Of a stretch of DNA of 8,875 bases, positions 1 through 7,304 are shown piece by piece. The position numbers were made by a program, and so were the translations under genes. The notes below the pieces were generated by a model. That model saw nothing but the letters and a program-made list of their open reading frames with translations. It did no database searches and was not told the DNA's origin. Within the stretch, counting starts at the first letter, position 1; the number at the start of each line of letters is the position of its first letter. The DNA is from Sphingopyxis sp. (GTDB taxonomy: Bacteria; Pseudomonadota; Alphaproteobacteria; Sphingomonadales; Sphingomonadaceae): the NCBI GenBank assembly GCA_013911715.1, contig JACEST010000081.1:1-8875 (forward strand), given 5' to 3'.

Positions 1-72
1 GTGCATGCGTTGCACAATGAAGGCATCGCCATCGCCCCCGATGTCGCTGCCTTCATTGTGCAACGCATGCAC
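1..72. repeat. Perfect 25-bp inverted repeat (hairpin) within hda
   Basis: Positions 1-25 are the exact reverse complement of 48-72, with no mismatch. The 22-nt interior contains a further 5-bp stem (CATCG 30-34 with CGATG 39-43) around a CCCC tetraloop, flanked by a symmetric TCGC/TCGC internal loop. The repeat reaches the first base of the window, so it may continue to the left. Such a long perfect stem inside a coding region is unusual. It is either a real structured segment or a fold-back artefact at a contig end. Confidence 0.9.
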
Positions 73-228
73 CGTAGCCACGCGACGCTGGCGCGGATTG
101 TCGATGCACTCGACACGTCATCGCTGGCGCAGGGGCGGCGCATCGGCAAAAAGCTGGCCAAAGAGGTGCTGACCGACGCCGGGTTAATTTTTGACGACCT
201 GGTGGATCAGGCGGGGGCGAGGGAATGA
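1..228 (+). CDS. hda: Hda/HdaA-type DnaA-related regulator, C-terminal part
   Basis: The reading frame is open at the left edge and ends at TGA 226-228, so only the last ~75 residues are visible. They resemble the C-terminal helical lid of the DnaA-homologous AAA+ protein Hda (HdaA in Caulobacter): IAPDVAAFIVQRMHRSHATL followed by LARIVDALDTSSLAQGRRI and KLAKEVL, matching the family pattern of an Arg-rich sensor-2-like helix, a 'LDALD..SL' segment and an 'REVL' ending. In the family, Hda binds the beta sliding clamp and stimulates ATP hydrolysis on DnaA, limiting re-initiation of replication. The P-loop half lies outside the window. The TGA overlaps the ppk1 ATG (ATGA), so the two are probably translationally coupled. 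Residues 1-9 and 16-24 are encoded by the two arms of a perfect inverted repeat, so the first residues could be an assembly artefact. A GTG at position 1 is not taken as the start, because the family is about 220 residues long. Identification is from motif memory and is moderately sure. Confidence 0.75.
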   Translation: MHALHNEGIAIAPDVAAFIVQRMHRSHATLARIVDALDTSSLAQGRRIGKKLAKEVLTDAGLIFDDLVDQAGARE

Positions 229-2345
229 CGCAGGAGTTCGCGGCGCGCGAGCGCTATTTTAACCGTGAGCTGAGCTGGCTCGCCTTTAACCGGCGGGTGA
301 TGGAGGAAGCGCGCAACCCCGCCCACCCGCTGCTCGAACGGCTGCGTTTCCTCAGTATCTCGGGCAGCAACCTCGACGAATTTTTCATGGTCCGGGTCGC
401 CGGGCTGAAGGGCCAGCAGTTGCAGGGGATCGAAGACATCTCCGCCGACGGCCGCACGCCGGGGCAACAGCTCGCCGAAATCGAGGCCGAGGTGAACCGG
501 CTGGTCGATGAACAACAGATCGAATGGCACCGCATGCGCGCACGGCTCGCCGAAGCGGGTGTCGGAGTGTGTCACCGGGTCAGCGATGCCGAACCGCTGC
601 GCGCCAGCCTGCGCAGCTATTTCATCAGCGAAATTTTCCCGATCCTGACGCCGCAGGTGCTCGATCCGGCGCATCCCTTTCCGTTCATCGGCAACCGCGG
701 CCTTGGCGTCATCTTCGATCTGGTACGCATCAACAGCCGCGAGAAAGTGCGCGAGCTGGTGATGATCCCGCCCTCGCTGCCGCGTTTTGTCCGCACGCCG
801 GGTGACAATCCGCAGTGGGTGCCGATCGACACGCTGATCGAAATGTTCGGCGATGTGCTGTTCCCCGGCTTTACCGTGCACGCGCAGGGCACATTCCGCA
901 TCATCCGCGACAGCGACATTGAAATCGAGGAAGAGGCCGAAGATCTGGTCCGGCTGTTCCGCACCGCGATCCGGCGGCGCCGACGCGGGCGTGTTATCCT
1001 GCTTGAAATGGACGCCGACATGCCCGCCGATCTGGCCGCCATTTTGGGCGAAGAGGTGATGGGGCATGAGGCGATTGTCGCGAAAATCGACGGCTTCATC
1101 GGTATCGCTGCGCTGTCAGCACTGATCGACACTGACCGCCCCGACCTGAAATTCCAGCCATACAGCCCGCGTTTTCCCGAACGCATCCGCGAACATGGCG
1201 GCGATTGCTTTGCAGCGATCCGCACCAAGGACATCGTCGTCCACCACCCCTATGAAAGTTTCGATGTCGTATTGTCCTTCCTGCGCCAGGCGGCGGCGGA
1301 CCCCGATGTGGTGGCGATCAAGCAGACCTTGTACCGCGCCGGCGACCAATCGCCGGTTATCCGTGCGCTGATCGAAGCAGCCGAGGCAGGCAAGTCGGTC
1401 ACCGCCGTGGTCGAACTGAAAGCGCGCTTTGACGAGGAACAGAATCTGCTCTGGGCCAATCAGCTTGAACGCGCTGGCGTGCAGGTCGTCTATGGCTTTA
1501 TCGAATGGAAAACCCACGCCAAAATTTCCATGGTCGTGCGGCGTGAAGGCGGCGGCTATCGCACCTATTGCCACTTCGGGACGGGCAATTATCACCCGGT
1601 CACGGCCAAGATATACACCGACCTCAGCTTTTTCACGGCTGACCCGCGCGCCGGGCGCGACGCCGCGCAACTGTTCAATTATATCACCGGCTATGTCGAA
1701 CCGCAGGAGCTTGAGCTGATCACCATGTCGCCGCTTGGCATGCGCGAGCACCTCTCGCAGCTGATCGACGCCGAAATTGCCGCCGCCACGACGGGCCGCC
1801 CGAGCGGTGTTTGGGCCAAGATGAACAGCCTGGTCGACCCCGGCATCATCGACAAATTATACGAAGCCAGCGCTGCGGGCGTGCCCGTGGAATTGATCAT
1901 TCGCGGCATCTGCTGCCTGCGTCCCGGCGTGCCCGGCCTGTCCGAGACGATCCGCGTCAAATCGGTCGTCGGGCGCTTTCTGGAACATAGCCGCATCTGG
2001 ATTTTCGGTAACGGCGGCGCATTGCCGCATCAGGACGCGCGTCTGTTCATCAGCTCGGCCGACTGGATGCCGCGCAACTTTGATCGCCGCGTCGAATATA
2101 TGATCCCGATACTCAACCCGACAGTGCACGACCAGATATTGGATCAGGTGATGGTCGCCAACCTGCTCGACAATGAACAAAGCTGGCATTTGCAGCCGGA
2201 TGGCCGCTATTTGCGTGTGGTGCCGAGCGGAAAATCGTTCAACCTGCACCATTATTTCATGAACAACCCGTCGCTCTCTGGACGGGGTACGACGCTGCGC
2301 CAGCGCAAGGATGTGCCGCAACTCGATATCGGCGGGGGACGATGA
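225..2345 (+). CDS. ppk1: Polyphosphate kinase 1
   Basis: PPK1 reversibly transfers the gamma-phosphate of ATP to a growing inorganic polyphosphate chain. The 706-residue product has the full family layout and near-usual length (E. coli 688). The N-terminal domain opens with NRELSWLAFNRRVMEEA and SNLDEFFMVRVAGL. The head domain follows, then two phospholipase-D-like C-terminal domains. The autophosphorylated histidine is His431 in KTHAKISMV, equivalent to E. coli His435. The second conserved histidine is His588 in EHSRIWIFGNGG, equivalent to His592. Other conserved blocks are AIKQTLYRAG, VELKARFDEEQN, HFGTGNYHP and the DRRVEYMIPI end block. The ATG overlaps the hda stop and is preceded by a GGGGGCGAGGGA purine stretch that can serve as ribosome binding site. 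The TGA overlaps the start of ppx in the same ATGA fashion, so synthesis and degradation enzymes are co-translated. No promoter is visible between hda and ppk1, so transcription must come from upstream of the window. Confidence 0.97.
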   Translation: MTQEFAARERYFNRELSWLAFNRRVMEEARNPAHPLLERLRFLSISGSNLDEFFMVRVAGLKGQQLQGIEDISADGRTPGQQLAEIEAEVNRLVDEQQIEWHRMRARLAEAGVGVCHRVSDAEPLRASLRSYFISEIFPILTPQVLDPAHPFPFIGNRGLGVIFDLVRINSREKVRELVMIPPSLPRFVRTPGDNPQWVPIDTLIEMFGDVLFPGFTVHAQGTFRIIRDSDIEIEEEAEDLVRLFRTAIRRRRRGRVILLEMDADMPADLAAILGEEVMGHEAIVAKIDGFIGIAALSALIDTDRPDLKFQPYSPRFPERIREHGGDCFAAIRTKDIVVHHPYESFDVVLSFLRQAAADPDVVAIKQTLYRAGDQSPVIRALIEAAEAGKSVTAVVELKARFDEEQNLLWANQLERAGVQVVYGFIEWKTHAKISMVVRREGGGYRTYCHFGTGNYHPVTAKIYTDLSFFTADPRAGRDAAQLFNYITGYVEPQELELITMSPLGMREHLSQLIDAEIAAATTGRPSGVWAKMNSLVDPGIIDKLYEASAAGVPVELIIRGICCLRPGVPGLSETIRVKSVVGRFLEHSRIWIFGNGGALPHQDARLFISSADWMPRNFDRRVEYMIPILNPTVHDQILDQVMVANLLDNEQSWHLQPDGRYLRVVPSGKSFNLHHYFMNNPSLSGRGTTLRQRKDVPQLDIGGGR

Positions 2346-3838
2346 AGGTTTTTTCGGCGCGCAGCAAAGGGCAGGGGCAGGGGCCGCGCCGCCGCGCAGC
2401 GGTGATCGACATCGGCTCAAACTCGGTACGCTTGGTCGTTTACGAAGGCCCGCGCCGGATTCCGGCAGTCATCTTCAATGAAAAGGTCGCGGCAGGACTT
2501 GGGCGCGGGCTCAGTGTTGACGGGCGCATTGCCGATGCTGATGCGGCGCGCGGTCTGGCGGCGCTGCGGCGCTTTGCCGCGCTCGCCCGGGCGATGGCGG
2601 TGGACGAATTGCAATGCGTCGCCACTGCGGCAGTGCGCGATGCCGCCAATGGGGACGACTTCGTTGCCGCCGCCGCCGAGCAGGGACTGACGATCCAATT
2701 GCTGTCAGGGGACGAGGAAGCGCGGGCCGCGGGTTATGGCGTGCTGTCGGCGATCCCCGACGCGCGCGGGATAGCGGTCGATCTGGGTGGCGGCAGCCTT
2801 GAACTTGCCGAAGTTGCCGATGGCGCGGTCGGGCGGACCAGCTCCTTCCCGCTTGGCGTGCTGCGCTTGCCCGCGCTGCGCGCCCATGGACCGCAGGCGT
2901 TTGACCGCACCATCCGGGCGATGCTCAAGGATGCTGGCTGGCCGGGTCCGGCGCGCGGGCAGCCGCTTTACCTCGTCGGCGGATCGTGGCGCGCGCTGGC
3001 ACGGCTCGATATGGAACTGACGCGCCTGCCGTTGCCGGTGATGGACCATCATGATTTGCCGCGCGCGGCGGTGCGGCGACTGTCACGCGCGGTCGCGCGG
3101 ATGAGCTTAGATGAACTTCGCGCCATTCCCAGCATGTCGCCCGCGCGCGCGCTCGCCATGCCCGATGCGGTGGCGCTGCTCGCGGCACTGACGTCAGTTA
3201 TCGACGCACCGGCGATGACCATCTCGTCCTCGGGCCTGCGCGAAGGGCTGCTCTTCGGTGCGCTCAGCGACGAGGTCCGCGCGCAGGACCCGCTGCTCGT
3301 TGCGGCCGAATATGAAGGGCGGCGGCTGGCACGCTTCGCCGCGCATGGGCGTCAGGTCGATGCATGGATTGCGCCGCTCTTTGCCGATGATGATGCCGAC
3401 GCGCAGCGGCTGCGCCTTGCCGCTTGCTTGCTCAGCGATGTCGCCTGGTCGGCAAATCCCGACTTCCGCGCCGAACGCGGTGCCGAAATTGCCCTCCACG
3501 GCAACTGGCGCGGCGTTGATGTCGCGGGCCGCGTGGTGCTCGCGCAGACGCTTCACACGGGCTTTGGCGGCGGCGAGCATGATTTTGCGCGGTTGGTGGG
3601 TGAAGGCGGTCAGGCTAGGCTCGACCGAGCGCACCAATGGGGATTGGCAATCCGCTTGGCGCAACGCTTATCGGGCGGACTTGAAGCACCGTTGATGGGC
3701 ACGCGTCTGGTGATCGTCGGCAAAAAGCTGCGGCTCGAACTTGGGCGCGACTGGCCGATGCTTGCGGGCGAAACCGTTGGGCGCCGCCTGCGCAATCTGG
3801 CGAGTGCGCTGGGATTGGAGCCGGAAATCGCGGGTTAG
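2342..3838 (+). CDS. ppx: Exopolyphosphatase (Ppx/GppA family)
   Basis: This protein belongs to the ASKHA-fold family that removes terminal phosphates from polyphosphate; some members also hydrolyse pppGpp. Visible motifs in order: phosphate-1 loop IDIGSNSVRLVVYEG (Asp23, Ser26, Asn27); VATAAVRDAAN; LLSGDEEARAAGYG at 121-134 with the conserved Glu pair 125/126; phosphate-2 loop DLGGGSLEL (147-155); FPLGVLRL; and LYLVGGSWRALARL. A middle segment with SPARALAMPDAV and SSSGLREGLLFG closes the catalytic half. The ~180-residue C-terminal region (ACLLSDVAW, LHGNWRGVDVAGR) resembles the HD-like extra domain of long Ppx proteins. Length 498 is close to E. coli Ppx (513), which favours Ppx over short GppA-type enzymes. 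The start is fixed by the ATGA overlap with ppk1 and a GGGGGA purine run just upstream. The partner ppk1 suggests a polyphosphate role, but activity on (p)ppGpp cannot be excluded. Confidence 0.92.
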   Translation: MKVFSARSKGQGQGPRRRAAVIDIGSNSVRLVVYEGPRRIPAVIFNEKVAAGLGRGLSVDGRIADADAARGLAALRRFAALARAMAVDELQCVATAAVRDAANGDDFVAAAAEQGLTIQLLSGDEEARAAGYGVLSAIPDARGIAVDLGGGSLELAEVADGAVGRTSSFPLGVLRLPALRAHGPQAFDRTIRAMLKDAGWPGPARGQPLYLVGGSWRALARLDMELTRLPLPVMDHHDLPRAAVRRLSRAVARMSLDELRAIPSMSPARALAMPDAVALLAALTSVIDAPAMTISSSGLREGLLFGALSDEVRAQDPLLVAAEYEGRRLARFAAHGRQVDAWIAPLFADDDADAQRLRLAACLLSDVAWSANPDFRAERGAEIALHGNWRGVDVAGRVVLAQTLHTGFGGGEHDFARLVGEGGQARLDRAHQWGLAIRLAQRLSGGLEAPLMGTRLVIVGKKLRLELGRDWPMLAGETVGRRLRNLASALGLEPEIAG

Positions 3839-3845
3839 GCGCTGT

Positions 3846-3866
3846 GCTCCGGCGTAGGCCGGAGCT
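3846..3866. repeat. REP-like hairpin, left copy; possible ppx terminator
   Basis: The sequence has an 8-bp perfect stem, GCTCCGGC / GCCGGAGC, around a GTAG loop, seven bases after the ppx stop codon. The right arm is followed only by TTTGG, so as an intrinsic terminator it is weak. The CTCCGGC..GCCGGAG core is of the type scattered in many sphingomonad genomes as intergenic repeats. It pairs with an inverted second copy at 3897-3917, to which it is identical at 18 of 21 positions when one copy is reverse-complemented. Confidence 0.7.
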
Positions 3867-3896
3867 TTGGCCGATAGAGTCGCCCCTTCCTTGCAG

Positions 3897-3917
3897 AGCC
3901 CCGGCCTGCGCCGGAGA
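3897..3917. repeat. REP-like hairpin, right copy in opposite orientation; possible terminator for the minus-strand pair
   Basis: The core is CCGGC (3901-3905), loop CTGC, GCCGG (3910-3914), flanked by one C/A mismatch and a C-G pair. Its reverse complement differs from the 3846-3866 copy at three positions only. It lies 14 bp beyond the 3' end of the minus-strand inhibitor gene. Together the two copies form a head-to-head pair between convergent transcription units, a typical place for REP/BIME elements, and could act as a two-way terminator or mRNA 3'-end stabiliser. Confidence 0.65.
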
Positions 3918-3931
3918 ACAGGATAGTGGCC

Positions 3932-4243
3932 TCAAGCGCAATTGAAGCCCGCAAACCGTCCATCCGCGCCGATATTGGCGTTCAACCGATCCTGCCAATA
4001 ATCCATCGTCACCGGCATGCCAGGCGTGATCCAGCGAATGTTTTTTGCGCCGCTCGCCTTGGTAATGGCCTCGCGCGCTGCCGGGCTGTCGGCCTTGCCG
4101 ACCCAGGATGTGACCTTGGCCGCGCCGCACAGGTCCGCCGTTTCGGGCACCGAATCCGTTCCGCCGGGCTCGCTCACATAAGGCTGGCATGCCGCGACCA
4201 AGGCGGCAAAGCAGGAAAAGCCAAAGACTGCCTTGATTTTTAT
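3932..4243 (-). CDS. Peptidase inhibitor I78-type lipoprotein, apparent AUA start
   Basis: The C-terminal ~65 residues fit the I78 (elastase-inhibitor-like) family: Cys39 in DLCGAAKVTSWVG, SGAKNIRWITPGMPVTMDY, DRLN, and GRFAGFNC ending with Cys102, the likely disulfide partner of Cys39. Such proteins are small secreted or periplasmic inhibitors of serine peptidases. The first standard start in frame (TTG at 4201-4199) would give only MVAACQP and lose the signal peptide. Reading further upstream gives KIKAVFGFSCFAALVAAC: a short Lys-rich n-region, a hydrophobic core and a lipobox VAAC at Cys19. This is convincing as a lipoprotein signal. The frame then begins at ATA (4243-4241), with a perfect AGGAGG (4256-4251) seven bases before it. 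That ATA overlaps the rnd stop as ATAA, where coupled genes normally show ATGA. I therefore place the start at ATA and infer that an ancestral ATG changed. If AUA is not used, the protein would be reduced or cytoplasmic. Family assignment is fairly sure, the start less so. Confidence 0.7.
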   Translation of the reverse strand: MKIKAVFGFSCFAALVAACQPYVSEPGGTDSVPETADLCGAAKVTSWVGKADSPAAREAITKASGAKNIRWITPGMPVTMDYWQDRLNANIGADGRFAGFNCA

Positions 4244-5418
4244 GACAATGCCTCCTCGGTGCGCGTCATCACCAGACGGCCATTCTTTACCGCGAACCCC
4301 ATCCGCCCTTCGACCAGCTCCAGCGCGTCCTTGCCGAACACATCATAGCGCCAGCCCGACAGCAGCGGCAGGCCGTCGCGCACGCCCGCAGCCAACAGCT
4401 CCAGATCGTCGCTGCGCGCGACCAGGCGCGAGGCCATATTCAGCTCGCGCGTGCGGATTTTGAGGAGCAATTTGAGCAGGTCGCCGACCAGCACGCCGTC
4501 CTTGCCCAGTCCCGGCGCGCGCGGTGCGAGGGCGGGCAGCACATCGCGGCTGAGCGGCTTGGCCTCGGCCAGCGCGGCCATCAGCCGGCCGCCGATATCA
4601 TTGGTCTTCCACGTTGCCGACAGGCCCCGCACTTTACCCAGATCATCTTGTATCTTCGGCGGGTGCGCGGCGATGTCGGCCAGCGTTTCGTCTTTGACGA
4701 TGCGTCCGCGCGGCAGATTCTTGCCACGTGCCTCGCGCTCGCGCCACGCCGCCAGCGCCTTCAGCCGCCCGAGCACCTCGGGCTTTTTCGACGGCTGTTT
4801 GATGCGCAGCCACGCCTGCTCAGGGTCGAGGTCGTAATTGGCCGGGTCGGCCAGCTTTTCCATTTCCTCGTCCAGCCAATGGCCGCGCCCGGTCTTGATC
4901 AGCTTTTGCAGCATTTTGGGGAAAATCTGCGCCAGATAGGTGACGTCGGCGATGGCATAGTCGATCTGGCGCTTGTCGAGCGGGCGGCGGCTCCAGTCGG
5001 TAAAGCGCGCACCCTTGTCGAGCTGCACCCCCGCCCATGCCTCAACCAGATTGCTATAGCCGACCTGCTCGGCTTGTCCCAGCGCCATCGCGCCAATCTG
5101 GGTGTCGAAAATCGGATGCGGTGTCTTGCCGGTGATATTGAAGATGATTTCGACGTCCTGCCCTCCGGCATGAAAGACTTTGAGCATCTCCTCTTGCTCG
5201 GTGATGAGGTGCATCAATGGCCCAAGATCGATACCGTCGGCCAGCGGATCGATTGCTGCGGCATGGTGGGCGTCGGCCACCTGGATCAGGCATAATTCAG
5301 GCCAAAAGGTATTTTCCCGCATGAATTCGGTATCGACCGCGATGAATTCGGCCTCGGCGATCAGCGCGCAAAAGGCTTTGAGGGACTCGGTTGTCGTGAT
5401 CAGCGGGTGTATTTCCAT
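4240..5418 (-). CDS. rnd: Ribonuclease D
   Basis: RNase D is a 3'-to-5' exoribonuclease that trims tRNA precursors and other small stable RNAs. The 392-residue product has the DEDDy exonuclease core: Exo I AVDTEFMRE (Asp29, Glu31), Exo II HAGGQDVEI (Asp88) with FDTQIGAMAL after it, and Exo III DYAIADVTYL (Tyr154, Asp158). An HRDC domain follows (roughly 205-285, LKALAAWREREARGKNLPRGRI), then a second HRDC-like C-terminal region, as in E. coli RNase D (375 residues). The frame is open 32 codons further upstream, but I chose the ATG at 5418-5416. MEIHPLITTTESL is where family similarity begins, and the extra upstream residues are Arg-rich, low in sense and would run across the divergent promoter region. 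No Shine-Dalgarno precedes this ATG; a TATAGC six bases before it suggests a leaderless message. The stop overlaps the start of the I78 lipoprotein gene, so the two form an operon. Confidence 0.93.
   Translation of the reverse strand: MEIHPLITTTESLKAFCALIAEAEFIAVDTEFMRENTFWPELCLIQVADAHHAAAIDPLADGIDLGPLMHLITEQEEMLKVFHAGGQDVEIIFNITGKTPHPIFDTQIGAMALGQAEQVGYSNLVEAWAGVQLDKGARFTDWSRRPLDKRQIDYAIADVTYLAQIFPKMLQKLIKTGRGHWLDEEMEKLADPANYDLDPEQAWLRIKQPSKKPEVLGRLKALAAWREREARGKNLPRGRIVKDETLADIAAHPPKIQDDLGKVRGLSATWKTNDIGGRLMAALAEAKPLSRDVLPALAPRAPGLGKDGVLVGDLLKLLLKIRTRELNMASRLVARSDDLELLAAGVRDGLPLLSGWRYDVFGKDALELVEGRMGFAVKNGRLVMTRTEEALS
4251..4256 (-). promoter_or_regulatory. Strong Shine-Dalgarno (AGGAGG) for the I78 gene, inside rnd
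   Basis: On the minus strand AGGAGG lies within the last codons of rnd, and seven bases separate it from the ATA codon of the downstream lipoprotein frame. The TTG alternative is about 49 bases away, too far for this site. It therefore supports initiation at ATA; the in-frame ATT is only one base away, too close. Confidence 0.6.
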
Positions 5419-5424
5419 GCACAA

Positions 5425-5430
5425 GCTATA
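5425..5430 (-). promoter_or_regulatory. Possible -10 box of rnd (leaderless)
   Basis: On the minus strand TATAGC is followed by six bases and then the rnd ATG, which would put the transcription start on or next to the initiator codon. There is no clear -35 at 16-18 bp. On the plus strand the overlapping bases 5427-5432 read a perfect TATAAT, but without a -35 and far from aspS, so its strand of use is uncertain. Confidence 0.3.
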
Positions 5431-5475
5431 ATCATTACGCGCGCGGGTGCGAGGGGGAAAATGGGATGCCAAGGC

Positions 5476-5506
5476 TTGACAAAGCGGGCGCGGAAAGCGC
5501 TTAGCG
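5476..5506 (+). promoter_or_regulatory. Probable aspS promoter
   Basis: A perfect -35 hexamer TTGACA is at 5476-5481. The matching -10 is weak: CTTAGC at 5500-5505 (18-bp spacer) or TTAGCG at 5501-5506. It ends 6-7 bases before the aspS ATG, so the transcript would have little or no leader. The -10 area lies in a small palindrome, GCGCT-T-AGCGC (5497-5507). Confidence 0.5.
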
Positions 5507-5512
5507 CCGCGC

Positions 5513-7291
5513 ATGCATAGCTATCGTACCCACCATTGTGGCGCGCTGCGCGCCCACGACGTCGGCAGCGCCGTTCGCCTGTCCGGCTGGATCCATCGCA
5601 AGCGCGACCATGGCGGTTTGTTGTTCGTCGATTTGCGCGACCATTATGGGCTGACCCAGATTGTCGTGAACAGCGGCGCAGCGGCGTTTGATGTGCTCGA
5701 CGGCGCACGCGTCGAAAGCGTGGTGACGGTCGATGGCGAGGTGATTGCGCGCGCGGCCGAAACCATCAATGCGGGTCTGCCGACCGGCGAAATCGAAGTG
5801 CGGGCGTCGGCCGTCACCATCTTGTCAGCGGCCGCCGAACTGCCGCTGCCGGTGGCGGGGGAGCAGGACTATCCCGAAGAAATCCGCCTGCGCTATCGCT
5901 TCCTCGACCTGCGCCGCGAGACGTTGCATGCCAATATCGTCAAGCGCACCCAGATCATTCGCGAAACGCGTCGCCGGATGGAGGACATTGGCTTTACCGA
6001 ATATTCGACGCCGATCCTGACCGCGAGCAGCCCCGAAGGCGCACGCGACTTTCTGGTTCCCAGCCGCATCCATCAGGGCAAATTCTTTGCGCTGCCGCAA
6101 GCGCCGCAGCAGTATAAACAGTTGCTGATGGTCGCGGGCTTCGACCGCTATTTCCAGATAGCTCCCTGTTTCCGCGACGAAGACCCGCGCGCCGACCGGT
6201 TGCCCGGTGAATTTTACCAGCTTGATCTGGAGATGAGCTTCGTCACCCAGGAAGAAGTGTGGGAGACGATGGAACCGGTGATGGCCGGGGTGTTCGAGAC
6301 ATTCGCCGAGGGCAAGGCAGTTACCCCCGCAGGCGAGTTTCCGCGCATCCCCTATGCACAGGCGATGCTCGATTACGGCACCGACAAGCCCGACCTACGC
6401 AACCCATTGATCATCAAGGATGTCAGCGAATATTTCGTCGGTTCGGGCTTTGGCCGCTTTGCCGATATCGTTGCGGGCGGCGGCGTTGTCCGCGCTATCC
6501 CGTCCCCGGGGACTTCCGACAAGAGCCGCAAATTCTTTGACGATATGAACGTCTGGGCGCAGAGCGAGGGTTTCCCCGGCCTCGGCTATGTCACGCGCAA
6601 GGGCGGCGAATTTGGCGGCCCCATTGCCAAAAATCATGGCGAAGAAGGCATGATCGCGCTTTATGCGGCGCTGGGGCTGGGCCCCGATGACGGCTGTTTC
6701 TTTGCCGCGGGGCCCGAAGCGCAAGCGGCGAAACTGGCGGGCGCAGCGCGCACGCGTGTTGCCGAGCAGCTGGACTTGGTCGAACAGGACGCGTTTCGTT
6801 TTTGCTGGATCATCGACTTCCCCTTCTACGAATGGGATGAGGACGAAAAGAAGGTCGATTTCGCGCACAATCCTTTCAGCATGCCGCAGGGCGGGCTCGA
6901 GGCGCTGCAGACGCAGGATCCACTCAGCATCAAAGCCTATCAGTACGACATGGTCTGCAACGGTTACGAACTGGCCTCAGGCTCGATCCGCAACCAGCAT
7001 CCCGACCTGATGGTCAAGGCGTTCGAACTGACCGGACTGACGCAGGCCGATGTCGAGGAACGCTTCGGCGGCATGTACCGCGCCTTCCAATATGGCGCTC
7101 CCCCGCATGGCGGCATGGCGGCAGGGGTTGATCGCATGGTCATGCTGCTGTGCGGTGTTCAGAATCTGCGCGAAATCACGCTGTTTCCGATGAACCAGCG
7201 CGCCGAAGATCTGCTGATTGGCGCGCCGTCGCCTGCTATGGCCAAGCAACTGAAAGAACTGGGACTCAGCGTCACTGCCGCTGCCAAATAG
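5513..7291 (+). CDS. aspS: Aspartyl-tRNA synthetase, probably non-discriminating (Asp/Asn)
   Basis: This class IIb synthetase attaches aspartate to tRNA. The 592-residue product (E. coli 590) shows the N-terminal OB-fold anticodon-binding domain (SGWIHRKRDHGGLLFVDLRD), motif 1 in ETRRRMEDIGFTEYSTPIL, QYKQLLMVAGFDRYFQIAPC, motif 2 FRDEDPRADR with Arg221 (E. coli Arg217), the bacterial GAD insertion domain, the catalytic stretch DFPFYEWDEDE, and motif 3 GVDRMVMLL with Arg541. His33 stands where the tRNA-Asp-specific E. coli enzyme has Leu30. Histidine there is typical of non-discriminating AspRS, which also makes Asp-tRNA(Asn) for GatCAB amidation; that is the usual state in alphaproteobacteria lacking AsnRS. 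The start is supported by MHSYRTHHCGALRAHDVG, which aligns with the family N-terminus, and by the TTGACA promoter. No Shine-Dalgarno is visible. No T-rich terminator follows, so transcripts may read into the toxin-antitoxin pair 40 bp downstream. Confidence 0.97.
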   Translation: MHSYRTHHCGALRAHDVGSAVRLSGWIHRKRDHGGLLFVDLRDHYGLTQIVVNSGAAAFDVLDGARVESVVTVDGEVIARAAETINAGLPTGEIEVRASAVTILSAAAELPLPVAGEQDYPEEIRLRYRFLDLRRETLHANIVKRTQIIRETRRRMEDIGFTEYSTPILTASSPEGARDFLVPSRIHQGKFFALPQAPQQYKQLLMVAGFDRYFQIAPCFRDEDPRADRLPGEFYQLDLEMSFVTQEEVWETMEPVMAGVFETFAEGKAVTPAGEFPRIPYAQAMLDYGTDKPDLRNPLIIKDVSEYFVGSGFGRFADIVAGGGVVRAIPSPGTSDKSRKFFDDMNVWAQSEGFPGLGYVTRKGGEFGGPIAKNHGEEGMIALYAALGLGPDDGCFFAAGPEAQAAKLAGAARTRVAEQLDLVEQDAFRFCWIIDFPFYEWDEDEKKVDFAHNPFSMPQGGLEALQTQDPLSIKAYQYDMVCNGYELASGSIRNQHPDLMVKAFELTGLTQADVEERFGGMYRAFQYGAPPHGGMAAGVDRMVMLLCGVQNLREITLFPMNQRAEDLLIGAPSPAMAKQLKELGLSVTAAAK

Positions 7292-7304
7292 GTGATTGCT
7301 GCAA

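Noticed and set aside
207..1067. 286-codon minus-strand open frame antisense to ppk1
   Set aside because: It lies wholly opposite a clearly conserved ppk1, its product has no recognisable family, and long antisense frames are common in GC-rich genes with biased third positions.
3615..4190. 191-codon minus-strand frame across the REP pair and the end of ppx
   Set aside because: It spans the intergenic hairpins and overlaps both ppx and the I78 gene in another frame, with no family resemblance.
4648..5295. 215-codon plus-strand frame opposite rnd
   Set aside because: rnd has intact DEDDy motifs in the other strand; the plus-strand product is a compositional shadow.
5427..5432. Perfect TATAAT on the plus strand upstream of aspS
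   Set aside because: It has no -35 at proper distance and would give an ~75-base leader, while a TTGACA lies closer to aspS; it is more likely the overlapping minus-strand rnd box.
5419..5514. 32-codon N-terminal extension of rnd
   Set aside because: The extension would cross the divergent promoter region, overlap the aspS start, and lies outside the part conserved in RNase D.
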